A DNA stretch of 6,663 bases from Coriobacteriia bacterium (GTDB lineage: Bacteria; Actinomycetota; Coriobacteriia; Anaerosomatales; JAUVQN01). Of the stretch, positions 1-6,266 are shown in pieces (within the stretch, counting starts at the first letter, position 1; each line of letters starts with the position of its first letter). The notes beneath the pieces are model-generated. The model had not been told where the DNA came from and made no database searches. It was given only the letters and a program-made list of their open reading frames with translations. The stretch is taken from NCBI GenBank assembly GCA_030598125.1, contig JAUVQN010000079.1:1-6663 (forward strand), given 5' to 3'. Position numbers and translations under genes: made by a program.

Positions 1-463
1 CGTCGTCCGTGTAGAGCGGAGCCGCGGCATCCTTCAGGTAGTCGGGCAGCGCGTCGATCGCGCCGAGGAAGCGCTCCCGCTCCACGGTCCCGTGCCCCAC
101 CAGGAGCTCGTCGACGGACACGTTCAACGCGTCGGCCTTGAGCCGGCCCTTCAGGTTCAGGTAGTCGTAGCGCCGCCGGAAGAAGCGGCAGTACGGCTCC
201 GGGAGCCCGGCTGCGTCCATGAAGTCGAAGAGCCCTTCGACGTAGGCGTCGAGTGCCGCTTCCACCTCGGAAGCGGTCCGCGCCTCCTCAAGTACCTGCC
301 CATAGTCCGTGTCCGAGAGCACTCTGAGCTGCCCCTCGAAGGAGGACGCGTCCAGCAGCCGCTCGAGCGTCGCGTTGGACAGAAGTCTGCCCTCGAGCAC
401 ACGGACGCGCCCCACGTGGTACCCGTAGCGGATGGCGGAGCTCGTCCCTCGCGAGTACGCCAC
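1..463 (-). CDS. ntpC: V/A-type ATPase subunit C (d-like), 3' end outside window
   Basis: This is the socket subunit that sits on the K ring and joins it to the central rotor stalk (F and D) on the cytoplasmic side. It starts at GTG 463-461, with a GGAGG at 476-472 spaced 8 nt. The frame stays open for 154 codons to the window edge, about 45% of the usual 330-350 residues. Family signs are the N-terminal Tyr/Arg/Glu pattern (Y13, Y15, R19, E24), an SDTDYG stretch at 50-55, and RRRYDYLNLKGRLKA at 97-110 or so, which matches the conserved YDyxNLK helix of subunit C. The start lies 3 nt past the TAG stop of the K-E ORF and is in the same frame, so only that TAG separates E from C. The position after E agrees with the usual H-I-K-E-C-F-A-B-D order. 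I translated this by hand because the gene has a GTG start and runs off the edge. Confidence 0.9.
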   Translation of the reverse strand, partial: MAYSRGTSSAIRYGYHVGRVRVLEGRLLSNATLERLLDASSFEGQLRVLSDTDYGQVLEEARTASEVEAALDAYVEGLFDFMDAAGLPEPYCRFFRRRYDYLNLKGRLKADALNVSVDELLVGHGTVERERFLGAIDALPDYLKDAAAPLYTDD

Positions 464-466
464 CGC

Positions 467-1081
467 CTACGCCTCCGCGTCCTCGACGTCGCCGAACAGG
501 ACGGCCGCCGCGTGCCCACGGAGCTCCTCGCGGCGCTCCTCCACGAGTGCCGCGCCCGAGATCTCGACGCTCATGCGCTCGCCCTCGAGCACCGCCCCGT
601 GAGCGAGGCGCGCGGGCTCGTCCGCGAACGCGAGCTCAATCTCGACGCCCCGGTCGCGAGCAGCGGCGCGCACCGCGTCCGGCAGCAGCGACGCGCTGCG
701 CACCGCGTCCGCCGCGCCGCCGCGCCCGGCCGCTCCGCCCCGCGCCATCGCAACGAGCCGGTCCGCGAGGACCCGCGCGTACTCCTCGCCCGGCTGCTCG
801 ACGATGGTCCGCTCCGCACGCTCGAGCACGCGGTGCACGAGCTCGTGCCGCGCCTCGAGCGTCCTGTCACGCGCCCTCAGCCGCGCGGTCGCCATGAGCT
901 TCTCGGTGTCGTGGTCCGCTGCGCGCTCGGCCTCCGAGCGCACGCGCTCGGTGAGCGCCTCGGACTCCACGAGCGCGTCGGCGACCAGGGCCGCGGCGCG
1001 CGCCTCGGCGTCGGAGATCGCGACACGCGCTTCATGCTCGGCATCGTCCTCGATCCTGCGGATGATGTCCGCGAGCGCCAC
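467..1081 (-). CDS. ntpE: V/A-type ATPase subunit E, probable separate product from an internal GTG
   Basis: The E subunit pairs with the G/H subunit as the peripheral stalk holding the A3B3 head still. Read from GTG 1081-1079, it is 204 residues, within the usual range of about 190-205. It begins (M)ALADIIRRIEDDAEHEA, which is a typical E N-terminus. The first 80 or so residues are an Ala/Glu/Arg-rich helix suited to coiled-coil pairing with G/H. The C-terminal part ends in an LEGERMSVEISGAALVEERR-type segment, as in E proteins. Upstream of the GTG, GGGGG at 1091-1087 is spaced 5 nt, resembling the GGGGGG before the GTG of the G/H gene. The frame is continuous with K, so this product overlaps the C-terminal part of the K-E ORF. 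Initiation here is inferred; the sequence itself shows only a suitable codon and a G-rich element. Confidence 0.6.
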   Translation of the reverse strand: MALADIIRRIEDDAEHEARVAISDAEARAAALVADALVESEALTERVRSEAERAADHDTEKLMATARLRARDRTLEARHELVHRVLERAERTIVEQPGEEYARVLADRLVAMARGGAAGRGGAADAVRSASLLPDAVRAAARDRGVEIELAFADEPARLAHGAVLEGERMSVEISGAALVEERREELRGHAAAVLFGDVEDAEA

Positions 1082-1597
1082 CCGCGCCCCCGAGAACCCG
1101 TAGGCGGACTGGAGCGAGAGCAGAATGAGCACGGTCGTGATGAGCGCGAACACCGCGTAAGTCTCCACGAGCGCCGGGAAGATGAGCGCCTTGCCGGCGT
1201 CCTCGCTCCGACGCGCGACCATCCCGGCCGCGCCGGCGGAGGTGAGTCCCTGGTAGATGCCGCTGAACAGCCCCACGAACGCCACGGGCAGGCAGGCGAG
1301 CATGATGCTGAAACCCTCTTCCGCACCGATCTCGGGCACGGACTCGGGCAGCAGCAGGCCGAAGAGGATGAGCACGAGGATCGCCGTGATGAAGCCGTAG
1401 ATCCCCTGCGTGCTCGGCATCGCCACGAGCGGCAGCAGGCGGCCGAACTTCTCTCCGTCCTCGGTCACGATCCCCGCGGCCATGTTGCTCGAGCTGCTCA
1501 GGCCGATGGCCGAGCCGATACCGCCCCCGATGATGGCGAAGACCCCGCCGGCGATAGCCCACGGCACGCCGGTGAGGCCCCACATAGTCTCGTTCAC
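467..1597 (-). CDS. V/A-type ATPase subunit K fused in frame to subunit E
   Basis: One 376-codon ORF. Residues 1-168 are the proteolipid K, the ion-carrying rotor ring subunit with two helical hairpins: TM helices near 12-34, 57-83, 96-118 and 138-162. Residues 173-376 are subunit E, a stator stalk protein with a charged N-terminal helix (about 175-255) and a globular C-terminal domain. The linker is about 10 residues (SAYGFSGAR). K keeps the ion site: T63, Q64 and Y67 in TM2, Q116 in TM3 and E145 in the VETYA motif of TM4. The start is GTG 1597-1595, which overlaps the subunit I stop by 4 nt (GTGA) and has GGAGG at 1611-1607 spaced 9 nt. A downstream ATG at codon 5 is too far from that site. 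K and E are normally separate genes, and no stop lies between them here. The fused frame is certain from the sequence. Whether one long protein accumulates is doubtful on topological grounds, and separate E from GTG 1081 is likely. Confidence 0.85.
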   Translation of the reverse strand: MNETMWGLTGVPWAIAGGVFAIIGGGIGSAIGLSSSSNMAAGIVTEDGEKFGRLLPLVAMPSTQGIYGFITAILVLILFGLLLPESVPEIGAEEGFSIMLACLPVAFVGLFSGIYQGLTSAGAAGMVARRSEDAGKALIFPALVETYAVFALITTVLILLSLQSAYGFSGARVALADIIRRIEDDAEHEARVAISDAEARAAALVADALVESEALTERVRSEAERAADHDTEKLMATARLRARDRTLEARHELVHRVLERAERTIVEQPGEEYARVLADRLVAMARGGAAGRGGAADAVRSASLLPDAVRAAARDRGVEIELAFADEPARLAHGAVLEGERMSVEISGAALVEERREELRGHAAAVLFGDVEDAEA

Positions 1598-3744
1598 GGG
1601 CCGTTCCCTCCTTCCTCAGGCGCCTCTCGGCGCAATACGAGCGATGTCGTGTCGAAGCCGAACGGTCGGTACTCTGTCCCGCCCCCCTCGTAGAACTTGC
1701 CGAAGAACTCCACGTACTGCAAACGGAGCGGATGCACGATCGCGCCGAGCAGGTTGATCACGATGTTGAAGGAGTGCCCCACGACGAAGATGAGCGATCC
1801 GAAGATGACGCCCACGACCACGAGCCCGCCCTCGAAGGGCATGATCCCGACGAGCACGTTCACGACCCATCCCACGACCAGGCTCGCGAGCCCGAGCGCG
1901 GCGAGCCGCGTGTAGCTCAGGAAGTCGGCGGTGAAGCCCGTCAGCGTGTTGAACGTCTTGTACGCCCCGGCGAGCGCCCCGACGATGCATGCGCGCACCG
2001 CCCTCGAGACGACGGCCGTGAGTGTGACCGCAAGCACCGCCCACCCGAACCACGAGGGGCCGCCGACCGCGAGCGCCACGAGCCAGGCGGACGACGCGAG
2101 GACCCAGATCCACCCGAGCGTCCGGTCCCACGTCGGCGCCCCTTCGGGCACGAGCGGCCGCTCGAAGACGCGGCCCTTGAGCAGCAGGGTGACCCCGAGA
2201 CCGAGCACGAGGAGCGGCACCACCGCATCCGGCGCCCAGACGGCCGCGGCGACGACGCCGATGAGAACCGCCCACATGAGGAACGTGGAGAGCTCGTCGC
2301 AGACGGCCGACGCGACCTGATCCTTGCGCATGAGGTCATATGCCTTGACGCCGACCCCGAGGAGCACGTGCACCACACCCAGCAACACGGTGAACACGAG
2401 CAGTATCTGGATCTCCTCGAGCGGCTGCAGCACGATGGCCTCCTGCAGGAACGCAGGGAGCTCCTCGGTGGGGATCGCGAAGTAGGAGCCGGTGAGCACG
2501 CCCACGACCATGACGGACACGCCGCAGTACATGATGAGGTCCATGAAGCGCTTGACCCCGGGCGCGACGTCGAGCCGGTTCTTGATGAGCCACGCCATGA
2601 TGATGAGCGCCAGACCGTAGCCGAAGTCGCCGATGCACAGTCCGAAGAACACGAAGAAGGGGACCGCCAAGAGCGGCGTCGGATCCAGCTCGCCGTAGCG
2701 GGGGCGACCGTACAGGTCGGTGATCACCTCGAAGGGCTGGAGCCATCGCGGATTGTCGAGCGCCACGGGCGGGTCGTCGTCTTCTGCCGGAGGATCGAAC
2801 GTGAGATCTACGTCCTCGTACGCCGAGACCGCCTCGCGCACGTCGACCAGCTTGGATTCGCGCACCCAGCCGCGCATGATGAAGGTGCGCTCGGTCGAGC
2901 CGAACTCGTGACGGACCGCGACCGCGCGGTGCCGTGATGCGAGCGCGTCGGCGAGCGCGAATGCCTTCGGATACAGCTCGGCGAGCGCGGTCGCCCGCGC
3001 GACCAGCACGTCATCCTCAGACGCGAGCTGCCGCAGGCACTCCTGCGCGTGGCTGGACTCCTCCACGGGATAGTCGGTCAGCCCGCCGAAGGAGGCCTCC
3101 TCGAACTCGGAGAGCGCGAGGAGGTTGCGCACCTCGTCGACACTGCCCTGATGGACCATGACGACCCAGGCCTCGCGGGAGCCCTCGCCCGGCAGCTCCT
3201 CGACGGAGACATCGGCCACGGTCTCTCTGAGCGCCGCCCGGATCGCGGGGGCCTTCGTGCGCGGGACCGTGCCCATCAGCAGCCTGACGTGGGAGGTCTC
3301 CTCGAGACCGCTCAGCTGGACGTGAAGAGCCTTCCATGGTGCGAGCATCTCGATCCTGGCCTTGAGCTCGACCCGCTCGCGCTCGATCGCGGCCATACGT
3401 ACGGAGATGGTCTCCGACTCGCGGTAGAGCGCCTGGAACTCCTCGTCGGGCTCGAGCGCCACGAACTCGTCCTCGTCCATGTGGAACTTCTCCGACACGA
3501 AGGAGGAGAAGGCCTGCTCGGGCTCGCGGAACCGGCCGAGGAAGTCGCGGACGAACTCCGCGCGCCCCGACTGCTCCTCTATCTCGTGGAGGAGCGGCAG
3601 GTCGGTGAGGTCGTCCTCGTGAGGCTCGTCCTCGACACAGCTCTCGATCTGCAGCGCATCGGCCCTCTGCAGAGCGGCGACCACCTCTTCGAGGACGCTC
3701 CTGTGCCCCAGCGCGGTAGCCTTGAACATCCGCGCGACCGCCAT
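1594..3744 (-). CDS. ntpI: V/A-type ATPase subunit I (a-like)
   Basis: Membrane stator subunit that forms the ion half-channels against the K ring. Of 716 residues, about 1-345 are the cytoplasmic domain, with a MAVARMFKATALGH start typical of the family and a helical hairpin near 100-150. The membrane domain begins at the signature around 329-378 (NPRWLQPFEVITDLYGRP, then DPTPLLAVPFFVFFGL and GDFGYGL). The essential arginine is R613 in FLSYTRLAALGLA. A second conserved block follows, with GHSFNIVINLLGAIVHPLR (656-674) and YVEFFGKFYEGGG. The ATG is 1 nt after the G/H stop (TGAGATG) with only a poor ribosome site, so translation is probably coupled to G/H. The TGA overlaps the K GTG by 4 nt. 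At 716 residues it is longer than the roughly 620-670 I recall for bacterial homologues. The excess seems to lie near 525-585, just before the SYTR helix. Confidence 0.96.
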   Translation of the reverse strand: MAVARMFKATALGHRSVLEEVVAALQRADALQIESCVEDEPHEDDLTDLPLLHEIEEQSGRAEFVRDFLGRFREPEQAFSSFVSEKFHMDEDEFVALEPDEEFQALYRESETISVRMAAIERERVELKARIEMLAPWKALHVQLSGLEETSHVRLLMGTVPRTKAPAIRAALRETVADVSVEELPGEGSREAWVVMVHQGSVDEVRNLLALSEFEEASFGGLTDYPVEESSHAQECLRQLASEDDVLVARATALAELYPKAFALADALASRHRAVAVRHEFGSTERTFIMRGWVRESKLVDVREAVSAYEDVDLTFDPPAEDDDPPVALDNPRWLQPFEVITDLYGRPRYGELDPTPLLAVPFFVFFGLCIGDFGYGLALIIMAWLIKNRLDVAPGVKRFMDLIMYCGVSVMVVGVLTGSYFAIPTEELPAFLQEAIVLQPLEEIQILLVFTVLLGVVHVLLGVGVKAYDLMRKDQVASAVCDELSTFLMWAVLIGVVAAAVWAPDAVVPLLVLGLGVTLLLKGRVFERPLVPEGAPTWDRTLGWIWVLASSAWLVALAVGGPSWFGWAVLAVTLTAVVSRAVRACIVGALAGAYKTFNTLTGFTADFLSYTRLAALGLASLVVGWVVNVLVGIMPFEGGLVVVGVIFGSLIFVVGHSFNIVINLLGAIVHPLRLQYVEFFGKFYEGGGTEYRPFGFDTTSLVLRREAPEEGGNGP

Positions 3745-3745
3745 C

Positions 3746-4051
3746 TCAGCGCAAGAGCTCCTGCGCGACGGCCTCGGCCGCCGCCTCGATGCGATGCTCC
3801 GCCAACGCGATCTCTTCGCGCATGCGGGCCCCCGCCTCCTGTGCGACGCGCTCCGCGTCGGCCCGGGCCCGATCCATCCTGTGGACCGTCAGACGATGGG
3901 CCTCTGCGCGGGCCTCCTTCTCGGCATCCGCCACGAGAAGCTGGGACTCGGCGGCAGCCTCGCGAAGCAGCGTGTCGCCCTGCTCGCGCGCGGACTCCAC
4001 CGTGCGTCGCGCACGGTCCTCCGCATGCAGGATCTGCTCGAGCTTCTCCAC
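3746..4051 (-). CDS. ntpF: V/A-type ATPase subunit G/H (peripheral stalk)
   Basis: Small stator subunit that forms the peripheral stalk by pairing with E along an extended coiled coil. The 101 residues are almost entirely charged helix rich in Ala, Glu and Arg, with no transmembrane segment and no proline, which fits the family length (about 100-110) and shape. The start is GTG 4051-4049, with a run of six G at 4063-4058 spaced 6 nt. The family resemblance is compositional, so by itself it would be weak. The position directly before subunit I, where the stalk gene sits in archaeal, Thermus and Enterococcus operons, makes the call firm. It ends in TGA 1 nt before the ATG of subunit I. It is the first gene of the ATPase operon, and a candidate promoter lies about 65 nt upstream. 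Confidence 0.88.
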   Translation of the reverse strand: MEKLEQILHAEDRARRTVESAREQGDTLLREAAAESQLLVADAEKEARAEAHRLTVHRMDRARADAERVAQEAGARMREEIALAEHRIEAAAEAVAQELLR

Positions 4052-4114
4052 CGCGTACCCCCCACCGTGCCGCCTCGACGCCCCTCCAGGCGCCGGGGGC
4101 TTCGGAGTCCGTAC

Positions 4115-4120
4115 ATTCTA
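4115..4120 (-). promoter_or_regulatory. Candidate -10 element for the ATPase operon
   Basis: The minus strand reads TAGAAT here, matching five of six bases of the TATAAT consensus, within otherwise GC-rich DNA. A start about 7 nt downstream would give a leader of nearly 60 nt before the G/H GTG at 4051. I see no good -35 hexamer at 16-19 nt. This site would let the ATPase genes be transcribed apart from arcB-arcC. The rest of the 159-bp gap (4052-4210) shows no convincing terminator with a T run and no RNA gene. Confidence 0.4.
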
Positions 4121-4210
4121 GCACTGCGAGGAGGCCACGATACCTCTGTCGGACGAGGGGTCCCGCGCAGGTGACGAGTGTCGCCGCGACGCGGTGCCGG
4201 GCGCTCCGCG

Positions 4211-5116
4211 TCACGGCACGACGACCGTGCCCACCTCACCCGCCGCCAAGCCGCAGACGTCTTCGAGCGCCCCGATCGCAGCGAGACCGCCCGTCCGCTC
4301 GACGAAGGCACAGGCCGCCTCCACCTTGGGGCCCATCGAACCCGTCTCGAAATCGTAGGCCCGGAGTTCGTCGGGCGTGACGCGGCCCAGCCGCTCGGCG
4401 TCCGGCCCGCCCCATCCCGCGTAGACGCCGTCCACGTCCGTCGCCATCACGAACACGTCGGCGGAGAGCTCGAGCGCGAGGAGACCGCTCGCGCGGTCCT
4501 TGTCCACCACGACCTCGGCGCCCACGAGACTCCCGTCGTCGGCGAACATCGTGGGCACCCCGCCGCCGCCGGCGCAGATCACCACCACTCCCCGCTCCAG
4601 CAGCCACCTGATCGGTCTGATCTCGAATATCCGCACCGGCAGCGGCGACGCCACGACCCGCCGCCAGACCTCGCCGTCCTTCGCGACGCTCCAGCCGCGC
4701 TCGGCGCGCATGCGCTCGGCCTCCGCACGCTGGTAGCCGGGGCCGATGGGCTTCCTGGGATGCCCGAACGCTTCGTCAGAGGGCTCCACCTCGACCATCG
4801 TGAGCACGGTCGCGATCGGCCGCTCCTCGGGCAGGACGTTGCCGAGCTCCTGCTCGATCACATAGCCGATCATGCCCTCGCTCTGCGCGCCCAGGACGTC
4901 GAGCGGATACGGCTCGACCTGCTCGTAGCTCTCCGCCTGGAGCGCCAGCAGTCCGACCTGGGGCCCGTTGCCGTGCGAGACCACGAGTTCGTTGTCCTCC
5001 GCGAGCGGTGCGAGGCTCAGAGCGGCCGTGCGCACGTTCTCGCGCTGCTGCTCGGCGGTCATCGGCTGACCCCGCTTGAGCAACGCGTTGCCTCCGAGCG
5101 CGACGACGATCCTCAT
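4211..5116 (-). CDS. arcC: Carbamate kinase
   Basis: Cytoplasmic enzyme that transfers phosphate from carbamoyl phosphate to ADP, giving ATP plus carbamate (then CO2 and ammonia). It is the ATP-making last step of arginine or citrulline fermentation. The 301 residues match the normal length of about 310. Motifs appear in family order: ALGGNAL (6-12), SHGNGPQVG (47-55), LGAQSEGMIGY (75-85), KPIGP (122-126), the protruding subdomain ending SPLPVRIFE (157-165), CAGGGGVP (181-188), VVDKDRAS (203-210), TDVDGVY (226-232) and GSMGPKVEAA (259-268). K206, D207 and K264 sit in the nucleotide and phosphate site by family comparison. The ATG at 5116-5114 has GGAGG at 5128-5124 spaced 7 nt. It lies 51 nt after arcB on the same strand, so the two are probably cotranscribed. 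An amino-acid kinase of another type is unlikely, because the SHGNGPQVG and GSMGPK motifs are specific. Confidence 0.97.
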   Translation of the reverse strand: MRIVVALGGNALLKRGQPMTAEQQRENVRTAALSLAPLAEDNELVVSHGNGPQVGLLALQAESYEQVEPYPLDVLGAQSEGMIGYVIEQELGNVLPEERPIATVLTMVEVEPSDEAFGHPRKPIGPGYQRAEAERMRAERGWSVAKDGEVWRRVVASPLPVRIFEIRPIRWLLERGVVVICAGGGGVPTMFADDGSLVGAEVVVDKDRASGLLALELSADVFVMATDVDGVYAGWGGPDAERLGRVTPDELRAYDFETGSMGPKVEAACAFVERTGGLAAIGALEDVCGLAAGEVGTVVVP

Positions 5117-5167
5117 GCGTGCGCCTCCCCGGCTTCCCGTCCAGCCCGCCGTCCCGCCGGCCGTCCC

Positions 5168-6169
5168 TCAGCCCGCGAGCGTCTCGACGAGCACCGCCTT
5201 CGTCGTGTGCATGCGGTTCTCCGCCTGGTCGAACACGATGGAACGCTCCGACTCGAAGACCTCGTCCGTGACCTCCATCGCCTCGATCCCATGCCGCGCG
5301 AAGACATCCTCACCGGTCGTCGTCCGGCGATCGTGGAACGCCGGCAGGCAGTGGAGGAACCGCACGTCGGGGTTGCCCGTCAGCTCGATGACGCGCGCAT
5401 CGACGCGGTACGGCGCCAGGAGCTCGATGCGGCCCATCCAGACCTCTTCAGGCTCTCCCATCGAGACCCAGACGTCCGTGTAGAGGAAGTCGGCACCTTC
5501 CACGGCCTCTTCGACGTCCTCGGTGACGAGCAGACCGCCGCCGCTGGTCTTCGCCCACTCCTGGGCGGCCGACACGAGCCCCGCGGCGGGCCAGTTCGCA
5601 CCGGGAGCGGCGAAGCGGACGTCGAGCCCGAGCTTGGCGCCAGCGACCAGGAGCGAGTTCGCGACGTTGTTGCGCGCGTCGCCGAGGTAGCAGAGGGCCA
5701 CTTCCCCCAGAGGCTTCGCCGTGTGCTCGCGCATCGTCATGACGTCCGCGAGCGCCTGGAGCGGATGGTACTCGTCGGTGAGGCCGTTGAAGACCGGCAC
5801 GCCCGCGTACTCGGCGAGCTCCTCCACGACCTCCTGGCCGAAGCCACGGTAGCCGATGCCGTCGTACACGCGTCCGAGCACCCGTGCGGTGTCGCGGACG
5901 GACTCCTTGTGCCCGAGCTGCGAGCCGGTCGGGCCGAGATACGTGACGCCTGCGCCCTGATCGCGCGCGGCGACCTCGAACGCGCAGCGCGTACGGGTGG
6001 AGGTCTTCTCGAAGACGAGCACGATCTGTCTGCCGAAGAGCTCCGCTTCCTCGCGCGCGTCCCGCGTCGCGGCCTTGAGGTCGTCCGCCCGGTCGACCAG
6101 GTGGAGGATCTCCGCGGGCTCGAGATCGGCGAGCGTGAGCACGCTTCGGCCCCTCAGGTCCACGACCAC
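5168..6169 (-). CDS. arcB: Ornithine carbamoyltransferase, catabolic type likely
   Basis: Interconverts ornithine plus carbamoyl phosphate with citrulline plus phosphate in the cytoplasm. The 333 residues fit the long ArcB/ArgF type. Carbamoyl-phosphate binding is shown by STRTR (57-61) and HPLQ (135-138). Ornithine binding is shown by DVWVSMGE (232-239), whose SMG loop separates ornithine from putrescine or aspartate enzymes. The catalytic HCLP is at 273-276, and the C-terminal ENRMHTTKAVL segment is complete. Other family blocks are SQLGHKESVRDTARVLGR, YDGIGYRGFGQ and LGDARNNVANS. The start is GTG 6169-6167, with GGAGG at 6181-6177 spaced 7 nt; a second GTG two codons on is less well placed. 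Carbamate kinase directly downstream indicates the citrulline-degrading direction, and this context is why I call arcB rather than argF. No arcA or arcD is in the window, so biosynthetic use cannot be excluded. Confidence 0.95.
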   Translation of the reverse strand: MVVDLRGRSVLTLADLEPAEILHLVDRADDLKAATRDAREEAELFGRQIVLVFEKTSTRTRCAFEVAARDQGAGVTYLGPTGSQLGHKESVRDTARVLGRVYDGIGYRGFGQEVVEELAEYAGVPVFNGLTDEYHPLQALADVMTMREHTAKPLGEVALCYLGDARNNVANSLLVAGAKLGLDVRFAAPGANWPAAGLVSAAQEWAKTSGGGLLVTEDVEEAVEGADFLYTDVWVSMGEPEEVWMGRIELLAPYRVDARVIELTGNPDVRFLHCLPAFHDRRTTTGEDVFARHGIEAMEVTDEVFESERSIVFDQAENRMHTTKAVLVETLAG

Positions 6170-6202
6170 CGCGACCCCTCCTTCCGCTCCGCCGCAGACT
6201 CA

Positions 6203-6208
6203 AGCATA
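6203..6208 (-). promoter_or_regulatory. Candidate -10 element for arcB-arcC
   Basis: The minus strand reads TATGCT, four of six consensus bases with the key TA and final T present. Transcription would start near 6196 and give a leader of about 27 nt containing the arcB ribosome site. I see no clear -35 hexamer at normal spacing, so an activator may be needed or the call may be wrong. Confidence 0.35.
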
Positions 6209-6249
6209 GCGGCTCGGACGACGCGCGGCACGGAAGTTGCCGCATGCGG

Positions 6250-6255
6250 TAGAGT
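6250..6255 (+). promoter_or_regulatory. Candidate -10 element for the CapA-like gene
   Basis: The plus strand reads TAGAGT directly after the 10-bp palindrome at 6240-6249. Transcription from it would begin around 6262, making an ATG at 6267 almost leaderless. No -35 hexamer is evident. Confidence 0.25.
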
Positions 6256-6266
6256 CTGTTGGGAAT

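Larger units (their letters stand above)
6195..6258. repeat. Interrupted inverted repeat in the divergent arcB / capA-like intergenic region
   Basis: CAGACTC at 6195-6201 is the exact reverse complement of GAGTCTG at 6252-6258. The arms are 50 bp apart, and the left arm lies near the expected arcB transcription start. Between the arms, CCGCATGCGG at 6240-6249 is a perfect 10-bp palindrome. The arrangement could be operator sites for a regulator of arcB, but arms of this length can arise by chance. Confidence 0.3.

Noticed and set aside
157..519. Minus-strand 120-codon open frame across the E/C junction
   Set aside because: Ser/Arg/Thr-rich out-of-frame reading. The true frame here is subunit C from GTG 463.
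1032..1583. Frameshift as the cause of the K-E fusion
   Set aside because: The other two minus frames in this region give Arg/His-rich shadows with no K or E similarity. K, the linker and E all lie in a single frame, so no insertion or deletion is needed.
92..1693. Long plus-strand open frame of 533 codons opposite K-E and C
   Set aside because: Its product is Arg/His/Glu-rich with no recognisable domain. It mirrors clear family proteins on the minus strand, and stops are rare on the opposite strand of GC-rich genes.
1732..2937. Plus-strand open frame of 401 codons opposite subunit I
   Set aside because: It lies entirely antisense to conserved subunit I and has low-complexity charged content (many Asp, Glu, His, Arg). 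It is a shadow frame.
4052..4210. Terminator or small RNA between arcC and the ATPase genes
   Set aside because: Only short GC-rich stems without a following T run are present; I found no structure strong enough to call.
3049..4380. Plus-strand open frame of 443 codons opposite subunit I, G/H and the gap
   Set aside because: It crosses several well-supported minus-strand genes, its composition shifts to Pro/Arg-rich, and no motif is seen.
5117..5167. Hairpin in the arcB-arcC spacer
   Set aside because: A 5-bp CCGGC/GCCGG pairing with a loop of about 22 nt is expected by chance in such GC-rich DNA.
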